From contig RSEH01000123.1 in the NCBI GenBank assembly GCA_006503475.1, positions 1-64,000 on the forward strand: a stretch of DNA of 64,000 nt. The letters are read 5' to 3'. Positions 10,087 through 20,251 of the stretch are shown here, in pieces; positions within the stretch are counted from its first letter, which is position 1, and each line of letters opens with the position of its first letter. This stretch comes from Stentor roeselii (taxonomy: Eukaryota > Ciliophora > Heterotrichea > Heterotrichida > Stentoridae). Made by a program: the position numbers and the translations under genes. Under the pieces are notes generated by a model. That model was given only the letters and a program-made list of their open reading frames with translations, was not told the DNA's origin and ran no database searches.

Positions 10087-12765
10087 TAGTTAGTTATTAT
10101 TAAAATTTAGTTAATCATATGAGTAATTCGAACTTATTCATAAATTTTTATTGTACCCTTAATTATTTCTAGATTAATAGAGACTTTTAATAACCATTGA
10201 TGCATCTAATCTTTCTATCTTATCTTGGAGATAAACCAAAGTCCCAGCATTAGTTTATTAATCAAGCTTTTTAGTAGAAAGATGAAGAAAGCGAAACTAA
10301 GTACCCCTTCAATTAAAATTCAACTTTTCTTTGAAATTCTCGAGCCTTTCATTTAATTTATTATGCGATAAAAGAATTTTTTTGAAAGAAGTATGGTTGA
10401 ATAATATTATATTTTAAAGAAATAGGTTTAGAATGCATGCTAATTTAGTGATATTTCATTTTTTAGATATTTTATTGCATAATTTTAATTCAAGACTGTC
10501 TTGTTGCTTTATTTTTCTTTTTCAGAGTAGATTACTCTTACAAAGAAAAATATTTTCATTATTTTTAGTTTTTATTATTTCAGAGTTTTTAACAAAAGGA
10601 GTTGCCAGGATGTTAGGTGATGTTCACCTTTTTAAGCATTTGCTCCTTTGACAAAAGAATTTTCTAAAATTTTCTTATTGATTTTACAAAAGTACTGATT
10701 ATAGAGGTAATGCATATTTTTAATAATTTCGTAGTTTTTTATCGATAATCATTGAAACCTGGTGAGTTGGAGGAAATTTTAGAATAAGGAACATTTTAGA
10801 TAAAGAATGGATTTTTTCACTACATGCTTCAGATGTTTGCATTTTCTATGTTTTTAGATCTATGAGAAAATATTATGTGCTATTCAATTGCATTTACATT
10901 CTCAGTTTCATAATACAGATAAACCCAAATTCATTAAATCCCAATTACTGGTTAGCAAACCGAAATTAAATTATTAGTATTATTAATTGATGAAGATTTA
11001 ATTAAGATAATATTTTATTCTTATCTAGATTAAGTGAGAATGATCGGAATTACTTTATAGATATTAATTAATTTCTGTTTTGGTTGTTTTAAATTTATAA
11101 TTTATTTGGCAGCATTGAGATGATGTTATTTTAGCTGAGACTGCCTGTTATAAAAAGTATAGAAGACTAAGATGGTTATCAGTGGCTCTGTTCAAGGCTT
11201 GCAAAATTAATTATATTTAGTAAGATTGTATAAATGATTCTCTGATAAAGGTTTAAACCAGAAGTTTCTGTGTTTAATTTTCTTATTTAGGAAATTATGA
11301 GATTCAGAAATTCAAACTTCTTGATTCTTTAGATATTTGAAATAAACAAAATTAATATGTAGGGTAGAGAAATAAAGCATTATTTAAAGTCTTATTATGT
11401 TTATAAATTGCTTTTATTAAAAAATGAGGCAAGAATCTTTGGAATGCAAATTAAATTATTATATTGAGAATATTTATATCAAATAATCAGTCTGAAGTGC
11501 AGGCTAAATTGTGTTAAACCTCTAAGATATTAATCTTTTTTATTTCAATATATATTTAAATGAGGAGTTTCTATGATAACAATATAATCCATGTATAGAC
11601 TACTACTTCATAGTAAGAAATTTCTAAAACTGCAACTTGATGATATTAAGAATTTCAAGAACAGAACAATCTAAATATTCATAAAAAAATCTATTTTATA
11701 ATTAAGGTATTATCATTCGAAAAGAGAAAAATATTTAAATTAAATTAATCATAAACTTTCTTTCATTCAAAGCTCTCATAAATTAATCAAATATTCATGA
11801 GATTGAAAATAATATTGCTATAGATCAGAAAATTCTTGAAATTTTTATTTTGGTACTATTTTGTTGAGACTTTGGTTGTTAATAAATTGTTTAAGAATCT
11901 CTTGATTTTGAAATAGGCAATTATTTTGATGTTTTTTTATTTGAATATTTTTCTTTTAGCTCAAGAAAAATAAAATACTCTAAATTTTTGATTTTAATCC
12001 AAAATCTTCTACTGATGAGTAAATTGTTGGGTTTATATGGTTTCTTTAGGAAGTCTTGTGAGCAAGAGTCAAATTTTATAAATTTTATTTCTTTTCAATG
12101 ATTAGGTTAATTTTTTGTCTTGAAAGTTTATATCTTTCAATATTTTGGTTAATCTTATGTCTTGCTAATTTTGATTACTTCTTTTAAGATCCTTTCGAGG
12201 AAATTTCAATTCCGTTATATTATTATTTAAGATTTTCATTTGGTAAAATGATTAAGATAACTTTGTTTTCTTATTATTTTTCAGGAAATTAATGAAAAAT
12301 ATTTGATAAGTTAATGATCAGATATTTGATATGAATTCAGTTTTGCATTTTTAAAACTATTTCTAAATTTCTGTTTCTAACGATTTATATAATATTAATG
12401 ATCACAATCCATCTTAACATTCAAGAAATTTAATAGATTTCAGGGTACTATATCTGATTTTCTTACTAAAATCTAACAAATAAAACTTTTTTTCCACACA
12501 AAATTTCTCAAAATAAATCAAAACTTGACCCAATCATGAACTTTCCTAAATCCAACATCTTTAAAAAATCACTAAAATTCTCTAATAACTACAACCTCCA
12601 TTCAAAAGAGCCAAAACTCAATACAAACAATCCAAAACAATTTTCATTTCCTCCTCTCACAAAACCGAAGATCAAAACCGTTCAAATCATCCCAAACCCC
12701 AAAAATCCAATCAAACCTCCCACACTAATAAAATTCCATTTTCACATTCTGAGTCTTTAGTAAAA
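10087..12765. other. Long AT-rich intergenic region
   Basis: Nearly 2.7 kb without a convincing gene, which is unusual against the 1-100 base gaps elsewhere. Both strands carry frequent stops. The short frames at 10433-10651 and 12536-12760 have low-complexity, composition-driven translations. The last 300 bases become almost free of G on the plus strand, as upstream of other plus-strand genes here. One hairpin-in-hairpin lies at 10595-10649. I recognise no tRNA, snRNA or transposon remnant. Confidence 0.6.
10595..10649. ncRNA. Nested inverted repeat, possible structured RNA
   Basis: AAAGGAG (10595-10601) pairs perfectly with CTCCTTT (10643-10649). Inside, AGGTGA (10615-10620) and TCACCT (10624-10629) form a 6-bp stem with a 3-base loop. 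The 55-base span is too short for a tRNA. It sits in the long gene-free region. No family recognised; it may be chance in AT-rich DNA. Confidence 0.2.
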
Positions 12766-14028
12766 ATGTTTGGGTTTCCAGAATCAAACAACCACGATCT
12801 GCCAGTGACTTACAAACCAGAAATCAAGCAAATCCCATCATTTTCAGAACTTTTGATAAAATCAGTCGAGTTCATCCCAGTCTCTAAAATGGTCCTAAAC
12901 ATTGAAGCTGAAGAATTTCAGCCACTGGGTCAATGCGAGACTCCAAAAAGTCTTAAACCCTCTCCACAAGTCATTCTTCCTGAAGTTCCAAAGAAAAAAG
13001 TTTACCCAATTGAAGAAATCTTAGAAAAACTCGAAGATTTTCTCGGTTTTCAAGAATTTTCTCTTCTTCAGGCACCTTTACTTAAAATTTCTCAACGCAA
13101 GGTCCAGGTCTTTAAAGTTTTCAATCGTGGCAAAGGAAAAAAGCAAAGAAGTGAATTTGTTAGGATTGAAGAGTTCAAAGCCGGGCAAATTGAAAGATGG
13201 AGAAAGGTGAAAAGTGAGGAAGAAAAGAAAATTCATCAAAAAGCTTTGGAAAATACTTTGAAGCTTACGAAGGATAAGGAAGAAAATGAAAAAATAAGGA
13301 GAAAGATTAAAATTACGCTCAATAAGTTATCTCCAAGTAATTGTGAAAAACTTCAAGTAGAACTTGCGGAATATGCGAAAAGTTCAAGAGATAATCTCGT
13401 GTTTTTAATTGAAAATGTGTTTGAAAAGGCATGGTCTGAGGTTAAGTACACTGAAATGTATGCAAAACTTTGTAAATACTTGAAACAACAGTTTGAAGGT
13501 TTCTTGTTTAATGGAGAAAGTCCTTCAAAGAAGAATAAGAATTGGTTGAGGTACATCCTTCTAAACACAGTCCAAAACGCATTCGAGTGCGATCCCGAGC
13601 TAAAGCCCGATCAAAACCAATCAAACCTAATCCAAAAAAAGAAATCCCACGGGAGTGCTCGTTTCATCGGCGAGCTTTTAAAAGTGCGAATAATAACCGC
13701 GAAAATAATCCAACAAATCGTAGAGCACCTAATAAACCTCGAGCATCAAAGCCCATTAAAGATAAATGAAGACAAAATCGAAGTTGCATGCGTGATGATC
13801 TCAACAATGGGCTCAGTGAACGAAAAGCCAAAGTTAATCCAAGACACATTAAAAATATTTTCTCTTTTAAATGAGATTCTCGAGAAAAACCAAAAAATCT
13901 CTTCACAATTGAAATACCGGATCATGGACTTGATAGACGAGCGGAAATCAGGCTGGATAAAGGACTGCACTGAACAACCAAAGCTAGTGGAAGAGTTCAG
14001 ATGTGACTACGACTATCAATTTGACTAG
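12766..14028 (+). CDS. eIF4G-like MIF4G-domain protein
   Basis: 420 aa. Residues about 180-410 look like the middle (MIF4G) HEAT domain of translation initiation factor eIF4G: a KIRRKIKITLNKLSP start, then repeated helices, the SARFIGELLKVRIIT segment matching the family's GNVRFIGELFK block, a DKIEVACVMISTMG helix, and ISSQLKYRIMDLIDERKSGW at the end. This domain binds eIF4A and RNA and scaffolds the cap-binding complex in the cytoplasm. The first ~180 residues are charged and may carry an eIF4E-binding segment, but I see no clear YxxxxLL motif. It is short compared with animal eIF4G. The start is the first ATG after a G-poor leader. It could alternatively be another small MIF4G protein. The 3' end is 6 bases from the convergent DYRK gene. 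Confidence 0.8.
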   Translation: MFGFPESNNHDLPVTYKPEIKQIPSFSELLIKSVEFIPVSKMVLNIEAEEFQPLGQCETPKSLKPSPQVILPEVPKKKVYPIEEILEKLEDFLGFQEFSLLQAPLLKISQRKVQVFKVFNRGKGKKQRSEFVRIEEFKAGQIERWRKVKSEEEKKIHQKALENTLKLTKDKEENEKIRRKIKITLNKLSPSNCEKLQVELAEYAKSSRDNLVFLIENVFEKAWSEVKYTEMYAKLCKYLKQQFEGFLFNGESPSKKNKNWLRYILLNTVQNAFECDPELKPDQNQSNLIQKKKSHGSARFIGELLKVRIITAKIIQQIVEHLINLEHQSPLKINEDKIEVACVMISTMGSVNEKPKLIQDTLKIFSLLNEILEKNQKISSQLKYRIMDLIDERKSGWIKDCTEQPKLVEEFRCDYDYQFD

Positions 14029-14034
14029 TTTACA

Positions 14035-15414
14035 TTAATTATTTAACCACTCATGAGCCAAGGCCTCTTCTGGCTTCATTCTTGACTTGGGGTCCCAAGT
14101 GATGACTTTTTGAATAAAGTCTAAAAATAAGTGATCATCTTGAATGATTTTGTTAAAAGGACAAGTTCCAACAGTCCGCATCTGTCCTTTACTGTCAATA
14201 AAAGGAAGTGGCAAACAAAACAAGTCAAAAAAATTGAATCTTCTTGGAGATTCTTCAATGATTTCCTTTGGTGGCACTCCAAGTACTTCAACTATCCGAC
14301 TCATCAGGTCCTCTTCAGTCTTTCCAGGGAATAAAGGAAAGCCTCGATAAAGCTCGACTAGAAGACATCCAAGACTCCAGACGTCGATCGCTGATGAGTA
14401 CCTCAAGCCAAGCATTACTTCAGGAGACCTGTAAAAACGTGACTGAATATAAGTATAAACTTGTTCGTCTTCAAAACATCCTGAACCTAAATCAATTATT
14501 TTCACTTGTAATGACCTGCTTGAAACAAATAAAATATTCTCAGGTTTCAAATCACAATGAACTATTTTATTTATTGAAAGAACTTGAAGACCTTTCAACA
14601 ACTGAACTGCGATTTTTTTTATCACTTGCATTGAAAAGGCTCGAAAGTTGTTTCTTTTCATGAACTCGAATAGAGAAATATGAAGTAAAGGAAAAACGAT
14701 GCAGATATGGTAACGGAAAATAAAGGATGTTAGTAGTTGGATGATTGGAATTGTTGATTCTTGCTTTTTTGAATGGATTTCTTTCAGTAACTGAATCTCG
14801 ATGTTGCCTTGGTCGTGAAATTTATGCTTGTTCTTCAAGATCTTCACAGCAACTACTTCTTTATGTTTATGGTCGAAACATCTGAGGACTATTCCAAAAC
14901 TTCCTCGTCCAATTGTTCCTAAAACTTCGTATCTGTAGGCAAGATGGTCTCCTTGCATCACTTTGTAATTCGCTTCTTCATCGTCGTAGCCCCAGTTTAT
15001 TTCGCGAAGGCTTCCGTGAATTTTGTAGTTCTGGTCACCGATAAAATAAACCTCGCTGTAACTCGGCAGTTCTCGTAATTCGTATTCGGTTAAAGCGTCG
15101 TTGAATATTCGAAGAGCCTCAATGCCTGAAGTTGGTAATGGACTTTTTAGTCGTTCTATTGAACTTTGAAAATACTTTTTTGTTACTTTTGATGAGGCTT
15201 TTGGTGGAAGGGTAAAGTAGTGAGATTGGTTTATTTGGTTTCGGGAAACTGATATTGAGTTTGAACGTGTTGAGGGAAAGACTACTTGGGAGATGTTCTT
15301 GTTTGGAACTGTTATAAGAGATAGGTCGAGACTTAGCTTATGACGATGAATTGAAGGTACTTTTGATTGAAGTTTAGGCAAGTCGCATTTCTGTTTTAAG
15401 TATCTCTCTTTCAT
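14035..15414 (-). CDS. DYRK-family dual-specificity protein kinase
   Basis: 459 aa. The kinase domain runs from about residue 163 to the C-terminus. It has the glycine loop GRGSFG (169-174), the AVK lysine (K191), the catalytic loop HCDLKPEN (286-293), DLG instead of DFG (308-310), and the activation loop YTYIQSRFYRSPE (320-332), whose second Tyr (322) is the family's autophosphorylation site. A preceding DH-box-like stretch (NWGYDDEEAN, 140-149, and DHLAYRYEV) is typical of class II DYRKs (DYRK2/3/4). Family members autophosphorylate on Tyr during synthesis and then act on Ser/Thr targets in cell-cycle and growth control. The N-terminal ~100 residues are basic and unconserved. Divergent from the EF-hand gene across 181 bases. 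Confidence 0.92.
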   Translation of the reverse strand: MKERYLKQKCDLPKLQSKVPSIHRHKLSLDLSLITVPNKNISQVVFPSTRSNSISVSRNQINQSHYFTLPPKASSKVTKKYFQSSIERLKSPLPTSGIEALRIFNDALTEYELRELPSYSEVYFIGDQNYKIHGSLREINWGYDDEEANYKVMQGDHLAYRYEVLGTIGRGSFGIVLRCFDHKHKEVVAVKILKNKHKFHDQGNIEIQLLKEIHSKKQESTIPIIQLLTSFIFRYHICIVFPLLHISLFEFMKRNNFRAFSMQVIKKIAVQLLKGLQVLSINKIVHCDLKPENILFVSSRSLQVKIIDLGSGCFEDEQVYTYIQSRFYRSPEVMLGLRYSSAIDVWSLGCLLVELYRGFPLFPGKTEEDLMSRIVEVLGVPPKEIIEESPRRFNFFDLFCLPLPFIDSKGQMRTVGTCPFNKIIQDDHLFLDFIQKVITWDPKSRMKPEEALAHEWLNN

Positions 15415-15595
15415 TAAACAGTATTAACTACACGAAAGTGAATACTATAATATTAACAATCATCAAAAACCATTCCATCCATTCCAACAATAATCCTTCC
15501 TTCACTCCAATCCAAAATCACTTCCAAAAAAATTCCTAAATTGCTCCAATATAATCCCTATCCCTCCACAAAACTCACTAAAATAACTTAATAAA

Positions 15596-16840
15596 ATGGG
15601 ACCTCTAATCTCCTACAAACAAAATCCTATACCAAATAACAAACAATCAGTAGATTCATGTTACTCCTTCCTTCTGAACTGTAATCCACAATCAGGGTCA
15701 AAGCAAGACCTTGAAAAGCTTTATCGAAACTACATAAAATTCCATTTCGGAAAGTCTTTCTTCTGCGTGAAATCCGAATTAAAACGTTTATCTCAACAAA
15801 CCCGCCTTCAAAATAACGAAGACTTAATTTTTATCTACTTTACTTTAAAATCAATCACAAAGGTCAACTTAATGGAGATCTTTTCAGCGATCACAGCATA
15901 TTCCGAAATGACCTGGTCCGATAAAGTCCGTTTTTCATTCAAACTTTTCGATTTCGACGGGAATAAATCAATTTCACAAGACGAGTTATTTATCATGTGT
16001 AAATGTTTCATTGATGCCGTCGCTCTTCTAACTGGCGGGTCAGCTTGTTCAAACTTGATTATCAAAGAAATGATTGAAAAAGTGCAAGTGAAACTTCTAG
16101 CTTTAGACGAGTATGACTTAATCAGCTTACTTGACTGGGTAAAAGAAAATCACTTCATTTTTCAAATGTTGAACCCAGGGGGTCTCATGTGGGAAGAGCC
16201 AGGAAAAAGTATTTCTTGCAGTCCAGAAGTCTTGAAAGGCAGGGTGTTAAAAAGCTTTGATCGACGTTCAGGCCCTGCTTTAGGAACCAAGTTAAAAAAA
16301 AGGACTTTAAGCTCTTTCGGACCAAAGAAAAACTTGAACTTCATGATCGTTGTTGATGGTTCTCCTGTTACAAAAGGAAGTATTTTAGAGCTTAAGCACG
16401 TTTATGATACCGCAAGCATCACAGGGCCTCCCACTGGAGACTTACTTAAAAATGTGCCTTGGAAAGGAAAGAATTGTTTAAAAGGACTAGCTGGTCTTCA
16501 GGTATACCCGACTTTTCGAAGGTTTTTAACAGCGGTTTTCCCCAAAGCTGATAATCCACAGATTAACAGGATGCTTGAAATGGTCAACAGTAAAAATTAT
16601 TCAGTTTTTCCACCTTGCAGTGAGGAAAGAGTAAAAAGTCCCAAGTCTCGTCAGGCCATTCGAAATTTTTTTAAGAAGATCGACACGAATGGAGATGGAC
16701 TGATTCAGTTTGATGAGCTGAAAAATGCACTTGAAGCCAATTTTACAACACAGGCCATTGAAGAACTGTTTAAAGAACACTCGAAGAATGAGAATGGCTT
16801 GGGGATCAGTGATTTTACTGAAATGTTGGAAAAAAAGTGA
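15596..16840 (+). CDS. EF-hand calcium-binding protein
   Basis: 414 aa, with a canonical EF-hand loop at residues 119-130 (DFDGNKSISQDE) and a second near 363-374 (DTNGDGLIQFDE); the remaining paired hands look degenerate. The protein starts MGPLIS, so N-myristoylation is possible. The middle (about 200-340) contains no recognised domain. Likely a calcium sensor, perhaps cytoskeletal or membrane-bound as many ciliate EF-hand proteins are; the target is unknown. The gene ends in TGA, evidence that TGA is a stop here. The next gene starts 26 bases downstream on the same strand. Confidence 0.85.
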   Translation: MGPLISYKQNPIPNNKQSVDSCYSFLLNCNPQSGSKQDLEKLYRNYIKFHFGKSFFCVKSELKRLSQQTRLQNNEDLIFIYFTLKSITKVNLMEIFSAITAYSEMTWSDKVRFSFKLFDFDGNKSISQDELFIMCKCFIDAVALLTGGSACSNLIIKEMIEKVQVKLLALDEYDLISLLDWVKENHFIFQMLNPGGLMWEEPGKSISCSPEVLKGRVLKSFDRRSGPALGTKLKKRTLSSFGPKKNLNFMIVVDGSPVTKGSILELKHVYDTASITGPPTGDLLKNVPWKGKNCLKGLAGLQVYPTFRRFLTAVFPKADNPQINRMLEMVNSKNYSVFPPCSEERVKSPKSRQAIRNFFKKIDTNGDGLIQFDELKNALEANFTTQAIEELFKEHSKNENGLGISDFTEMLEKK

Positions 16841-16865
16841 AATTTTTACATTTATATTTAGAATA

Positions 16866-17111
16866 ATGATGAACAGATTTGAACCTGGGGTACTTAGACT
16901 CTTTCTGGTCACCACTTTCAACTTGTTCTTCTTGCCTATTCTTGTTTATTTTGTTTCTAAAGGTATTTTAAAGGTAGAAATGTCGAAGGACTGGCCGAAA
17001 CATACAAGTATCATCACTTCGGGACTCGCTGCTGTTGCTTCTGTTAATGTTGTTATTGTTTGTTTTGTCGTCGTCGTGTACATTAAGGACATAAAGACGA
17101 GGAATGAGTAA
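16866..17111 (+). CDS. VMA21-like V-ATPase assembly membrane protein
   Basis: 81 aa with two membrane segments (about residues 10-31 and 47-69) joined by a short polar loop, and charged tails at both ends. The layout and motifs match the VMA21 family, in particular PILVYF at the end of helix 1 and the AAVASVNVVIV stretch opening helix 2. VMA21 is an ER protein that chaperones assembly of the V0 sector of the vacuolar proton pump. There are tandem ATGs at 16866 and 16869; the first is used here. The C-terminus (KTRNE) has no clear KKXX retrieval signal. A small unrelated two-helix protein cannot be excluded. Confidence 0.6.
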   Translation: MMNRFEPGVLRLFLVTTFNLFFLPILVYFVSKGILKVEMSKDWPKHTSIITSGLAAVASVNVVIVCFVVVVYIKDIKTRNE

Positions 17112-17826
17112 TAAATGGTAAATGATGATCTCAATCCGACACTGATTTATGAAGTCACATAAGTTCTGATTTATATATTAAGAATTATTAAGGTTAACCA
17201 GCTATGCAGGGAGGCATCTCAGCATACCATCTAAAAACACCACTTCGATTACTCTATTAGTAAATTTTGACTCAGCGATAAGCTGTTTTATCCAATATTA
17301 TAAGAATTCTTTGAGTGGATTTCACCTTTTTGATAACAGAAAAAGATCCCTCAAGTTTAGAGAAGCAGACCTATTCATGTTAGACACGTCTGATTTTCAA
17401 AAATGTTCCTAGAATAAAATTCAACATTTTCTAATAAAAGATCAAAATGAAAATAGTAATAATTCCATCTACCTAGTCTTTGAACTAAAGTACTTTTTTA
17501 ACACCCATGTATCAATCTAAAAAATCCAAGAATTTCCTAATTTTAGTTGAAATAACATTCATTATAATATTTTTCTTTATAAAAACTATCGTTTTCCAAT
17601 TTCTCAGAATATTTGAGATTAATCTTTATTTTTCCAATTTTAAAACATGATAGGAAAAATGATAAGATTAACAATATAAATCTTATAATTAAAACAAGTA
17701 TTAAACATTGAAAATTATATCAACAACAATGTTTCCACTTTAAAATTTCCAAAATAATCCAGTTCTCACCATATTCCAAAAAAAATCCTCAATCCAATCT
17801 CATAAAATCTATAATTAAAATCTTAT
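17112..17826. other. Intergenic region between convergent genes
   Basis: About 0.7 kb between the 3' ends of the VMA21-like gene and RSP3. No long frame on either strand. The first ~300 bases are less AT-rich than the rest and contain boxes resembling a C/D snoRNA (17122-17169). Nothing else recognised. Confidence 0.5.
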
Positions 17827-19815
17827 CTAGTTTATATAAAATTCATATTCAGGTAAATTATCCGACTTGAGTCTGATAATTTTTTCTTCAAAATCCGCAG
17901 CTTTTGCAGAATACACCTGATTGATTTTGGCATAATCTAAAGTTTCAGCAAGTTTCGAGTTTTTCATCCAATTAAAAATTTCTTCTCTAAAAAATTTCTG
18001 AGCAATGGTATGAACAATCAGTACTGAAAGCCTTTCATTCCCTGGAACAACCATTAAAACACGATCATGTATTTGATCATCCGGCAAAGGAATATAAACC
18101 GGAACATCTTCTTCTTCCGCATCATCATTTTTAACAGGTGGAATCTTGATCCTAACAACAGCAACTTCCCGTCCTTCTCCCCATTCAAAAGCCTTAACAT
18201 TGACTTTTTCTTTAACTTCAGCTAAAGGACTATCATCCTTAGCAAGAAAAATCGAAAACAACGAAAACAAGAAATTTTCAACAAGTCCATATCTGATCCC
18301 AAAGCTTTCAGGATTATTCAACAACAAAGTAAGAGAAGTTCTAGGAACTGAATGTTCAGGATTAAGCAAAAAGTTCATTAAAAACCTGACAGCAGCTTCA
18401 TGTTCACTGGGAAGTCCCTCAGCAGTGATTTCGTTAAGTCTTTCTAAGGCCATAGGGGTGAAGTTAGAGTAAAGTAAAGCAGGACTATTCATTCCATGAT
18501 TCAAATAATGAGCGAGATAATTCGTGACCAGGTCTTGACTAAGTTCATCTTCCACAACTTCTTCAACAGAACTGAAAAACAAGAGAAGTTCTCCAAGAAG
18601 TCCTGCAGGACTGCAAACAACTGGTTCATTGAACCTTCCATCAGTATCATGAAGGTACTGTCGTGTGATGCCTTCAGCAGTGACTCCATGATGAAGAATT
18701 TCATCATCAATTTTATTCCTCAAGGCGATTCTTTCTCTTTCAGCTTGTCTTTTAGCTCTGAGTTCATTTCTCTTTTGCTTGCGAGCTTCAGTTTCTTTTC
18801 TTTTTCTGATTTCCTCCTGTCGTATCTGCTCCCTCCGGGCGTACTCGACCATGACTGCTTCATTATGCTGCCTGCTGAGTTCTCTGGTGGTCTGTTTGAA
18901 GATGCTTTCCATCATATCTTCCACAGCGCGTTCTTTCACCAATGTGGCCTGCACAGTATCAAATAACCAAGGAAGGTACTGATCATGAAGACCAGTTTCC
19001 GCCATATCTTTAAACACGCCAAAATCTTCCAATTTCGAACTTACCTCAAGTCTTATATTCGATAAAAGTCTCTTGCTAGTCAATCTGCATACGAATTTTT
19101 CATGTGCAATACGCTTCAACTCTCTCTGAGTCCGAGCTTGCAACTTACGCCTGTCATCTTCTTGTTTACGTCTGTTAAACTCCGCTTGAAGACGTTGGAC
19201 TTCGATGAGCTCAGCATCTCGCTTTTGGGTAAAAGTTCTTTTATGCTTTTTCATTAGTTCTATTTCGTATTCTTCAAGAACTTCCATCCTGGCATGTTCT
19301 AAGGACTTTCCGACGATTACTTCAAGAATAGGCTCTACTTCTGTGTCGTAATCGAATAAATCACCTTCTTCTATCTGTGTCGAACAGTCGATTCCTTCTT
19401 TGTTGGGTAAGAAGACAGGAGAAGGCGGCTTGTCGATGTAGAACTCGACTTGTGTCAAAGTCGTTCCCATGACTGGATCGGTTTTTGGTTCCATTTGAGT
19501 CTCTGCCGCCCTTGGCTCTTCGATGTTTGGAATTTCTGACTGCTCTGCTTTTAAATCGAGAGACTCCTCTGGGCGCTCTGAGGTCTTCGCTTTTAGATTC
19601 GTTGACTTTTGACGGTTTTGAGCCTGTTGACGCTCGATTTCTTGCTGGGTTGAGGCTGGGATTATCATTGATGCGTATGTGTTTCCTCGGACTACTCGCC
19701 GGTCAAACATGATGTTTGCTGGAGGGACTTCTTCTATGAACTCTCGGTATTTTGACGCTCTTGGGTCTAGAGCTCGCGGTTCTGCTGCGAATCGGTAGTC
19801 ACGAGAAACTGCCAT
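17827..19815 (-). CDS. RSP3: Radial spoke protein 3 (AKAP of the axonemal spoke)
   Basis: 662 aa. The N-terminus has the family hallmark IMFDRRVVRGNTYA (residues 35-48). An amphipathic, PKA-RII/RIIa-binding-type helix lies around 160-185 (EPILEVIVGKSLEHARMEVL), followed by long charged coiled-coil helices (about 185-380). RSP3 dimers form the core of the axonemal radial spoke and anchor RIIa/DPY-30 proteins. From about residue 395 there is an extra ~265-residue mostly globular C-terminal region with a helix-rich block, then an acidic break and a beta-like block (VPVYIPLPDDQIHDRVLMVV). I do not recognise this part, and it makes the protein longer than the ~520-560 aa of algal and human RSP3. 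Divergent promoter with the coiled-coil gene. Confidence 0.93.
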   Translation of the reverse strand: MAVSRDYRFAAEPRALDPRASKYREFIEEVPPANIMFDRRVVRGNTYASMIIPASTQQEIERQQAQNRQKSTNLKAKTSERPEESLDLKAEQSEIPNIEEPRAAETQMEPKTDPVMGTTLTQVEFYIDKPPSPVFLPNKEGIDCSTQIEEGDLFDYDTEVEPILEVIVGKSLEHARMEVLEEYEIELMKKHKRTFTQKRDAELIEVQRLQAEFNRRKQEDDRRKLQARTQRELKRIAHEKFVCRLTSKRLLSNIRLEVSSKLEDFGVFKDMAETGLHDQYLPWLFDTVQATLVKERAVEDMMESIFKQTTRELSRQHNEAVMVEYARREQIRQEEIRKRKETEARKQKRNELRAKRQAERERIALRNKIDDEILHHGVTAEGITRQYLHDTDGRFNEPVVCSPAGLLGELLLFFSSVEEVVEDELSQDLVTNYLAHYLNHGMNSPALLYSNFTPMALERLNEITAEGLPSEHEAAVRFLMNFLLNPEHSVPRTSLTLLLNNPESFGIRYGLVENFLFSLFSIFLAKDDSPLAEVKEKVNVKAFEWGEGREVAVVRIKIPPVKNDDAEEEDVPVYIPLPDDQIHDRVLMVVPGNERLSVLIVHTIAQKFFREEIFNWMKNSKLAETLDYAKINQVYSAKAADFEEKIIRLKSDNLPEYEFYIN

Positions 19816-20251
19816 GATTTTTTTATGAAGGTTTTGAATAGTTTAGATTGTTTGAGATTTTAGAGAGATTTTTTATGGGAGGGGTAAGGTGGGTGGCTTT
19901 AGATTGATATGGGTTTGGGAGGTTTTGGGTTGGATGTTTGAGGTTTATTATTGAATTTTTTAGTTTTTTTTTGGGAGGTTGATTGGATTCATCTTCCTCT
20001 ATCCTAATTTCTGAAAATAAGTTAAATATGTGAATTATAAGCTATACTACTTCCTAAAACAAATCCCTAATTCAACTACAATTAACCCCAAAAAGGTAAA
20101 TACCTAAAAAACCCATATAATTCACTAAAATCAACCCCTCAACTAAAAATCTCTAAAACACTAAACTCTTCCAACCAAACCAAAACCTCTCCAAAATTCC
20201 CAAAATACAAAACTGCAAACTAATCCATTTTCCAGCAGTTTAAAAAATTTC
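19816..20251. promoter_or_regulatory. Divergent promoter with strong strand-composition switch
   Basis: Between RSP3 (minus) and the coiled-coil gene (plus). The left part (about 19850-19985) is almost entirely G, T and A on the plus strand, with very few C. The right part (about 20100-20215) has essentially no G for over 110 bases. Both genes therefore have a G-free sense-strand leader. The switch point is near 20000. No TATA or other named element identified. Confidence 0.55.

Noticed and set aside
10433-10651. Hydrophobic 72-residue frame in the long gap
   Set aside because: AT-rich sequence readily gives Phe/Leu-rich frames; no supporting neighbours or motif.
11160-11210. tRNA-like A-box/B-box pattern
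   Set aside because: Spacing is too short, and no acceptor or anticodon stem can be folded.
12536-12760. 75-codon open frame upstream of the eIF4G-like gene
   Set aside because: Pro/Lys/Asn low-complexity translation produced by the G-free leader; no 15- to 20-nt intron joins it to the gene.
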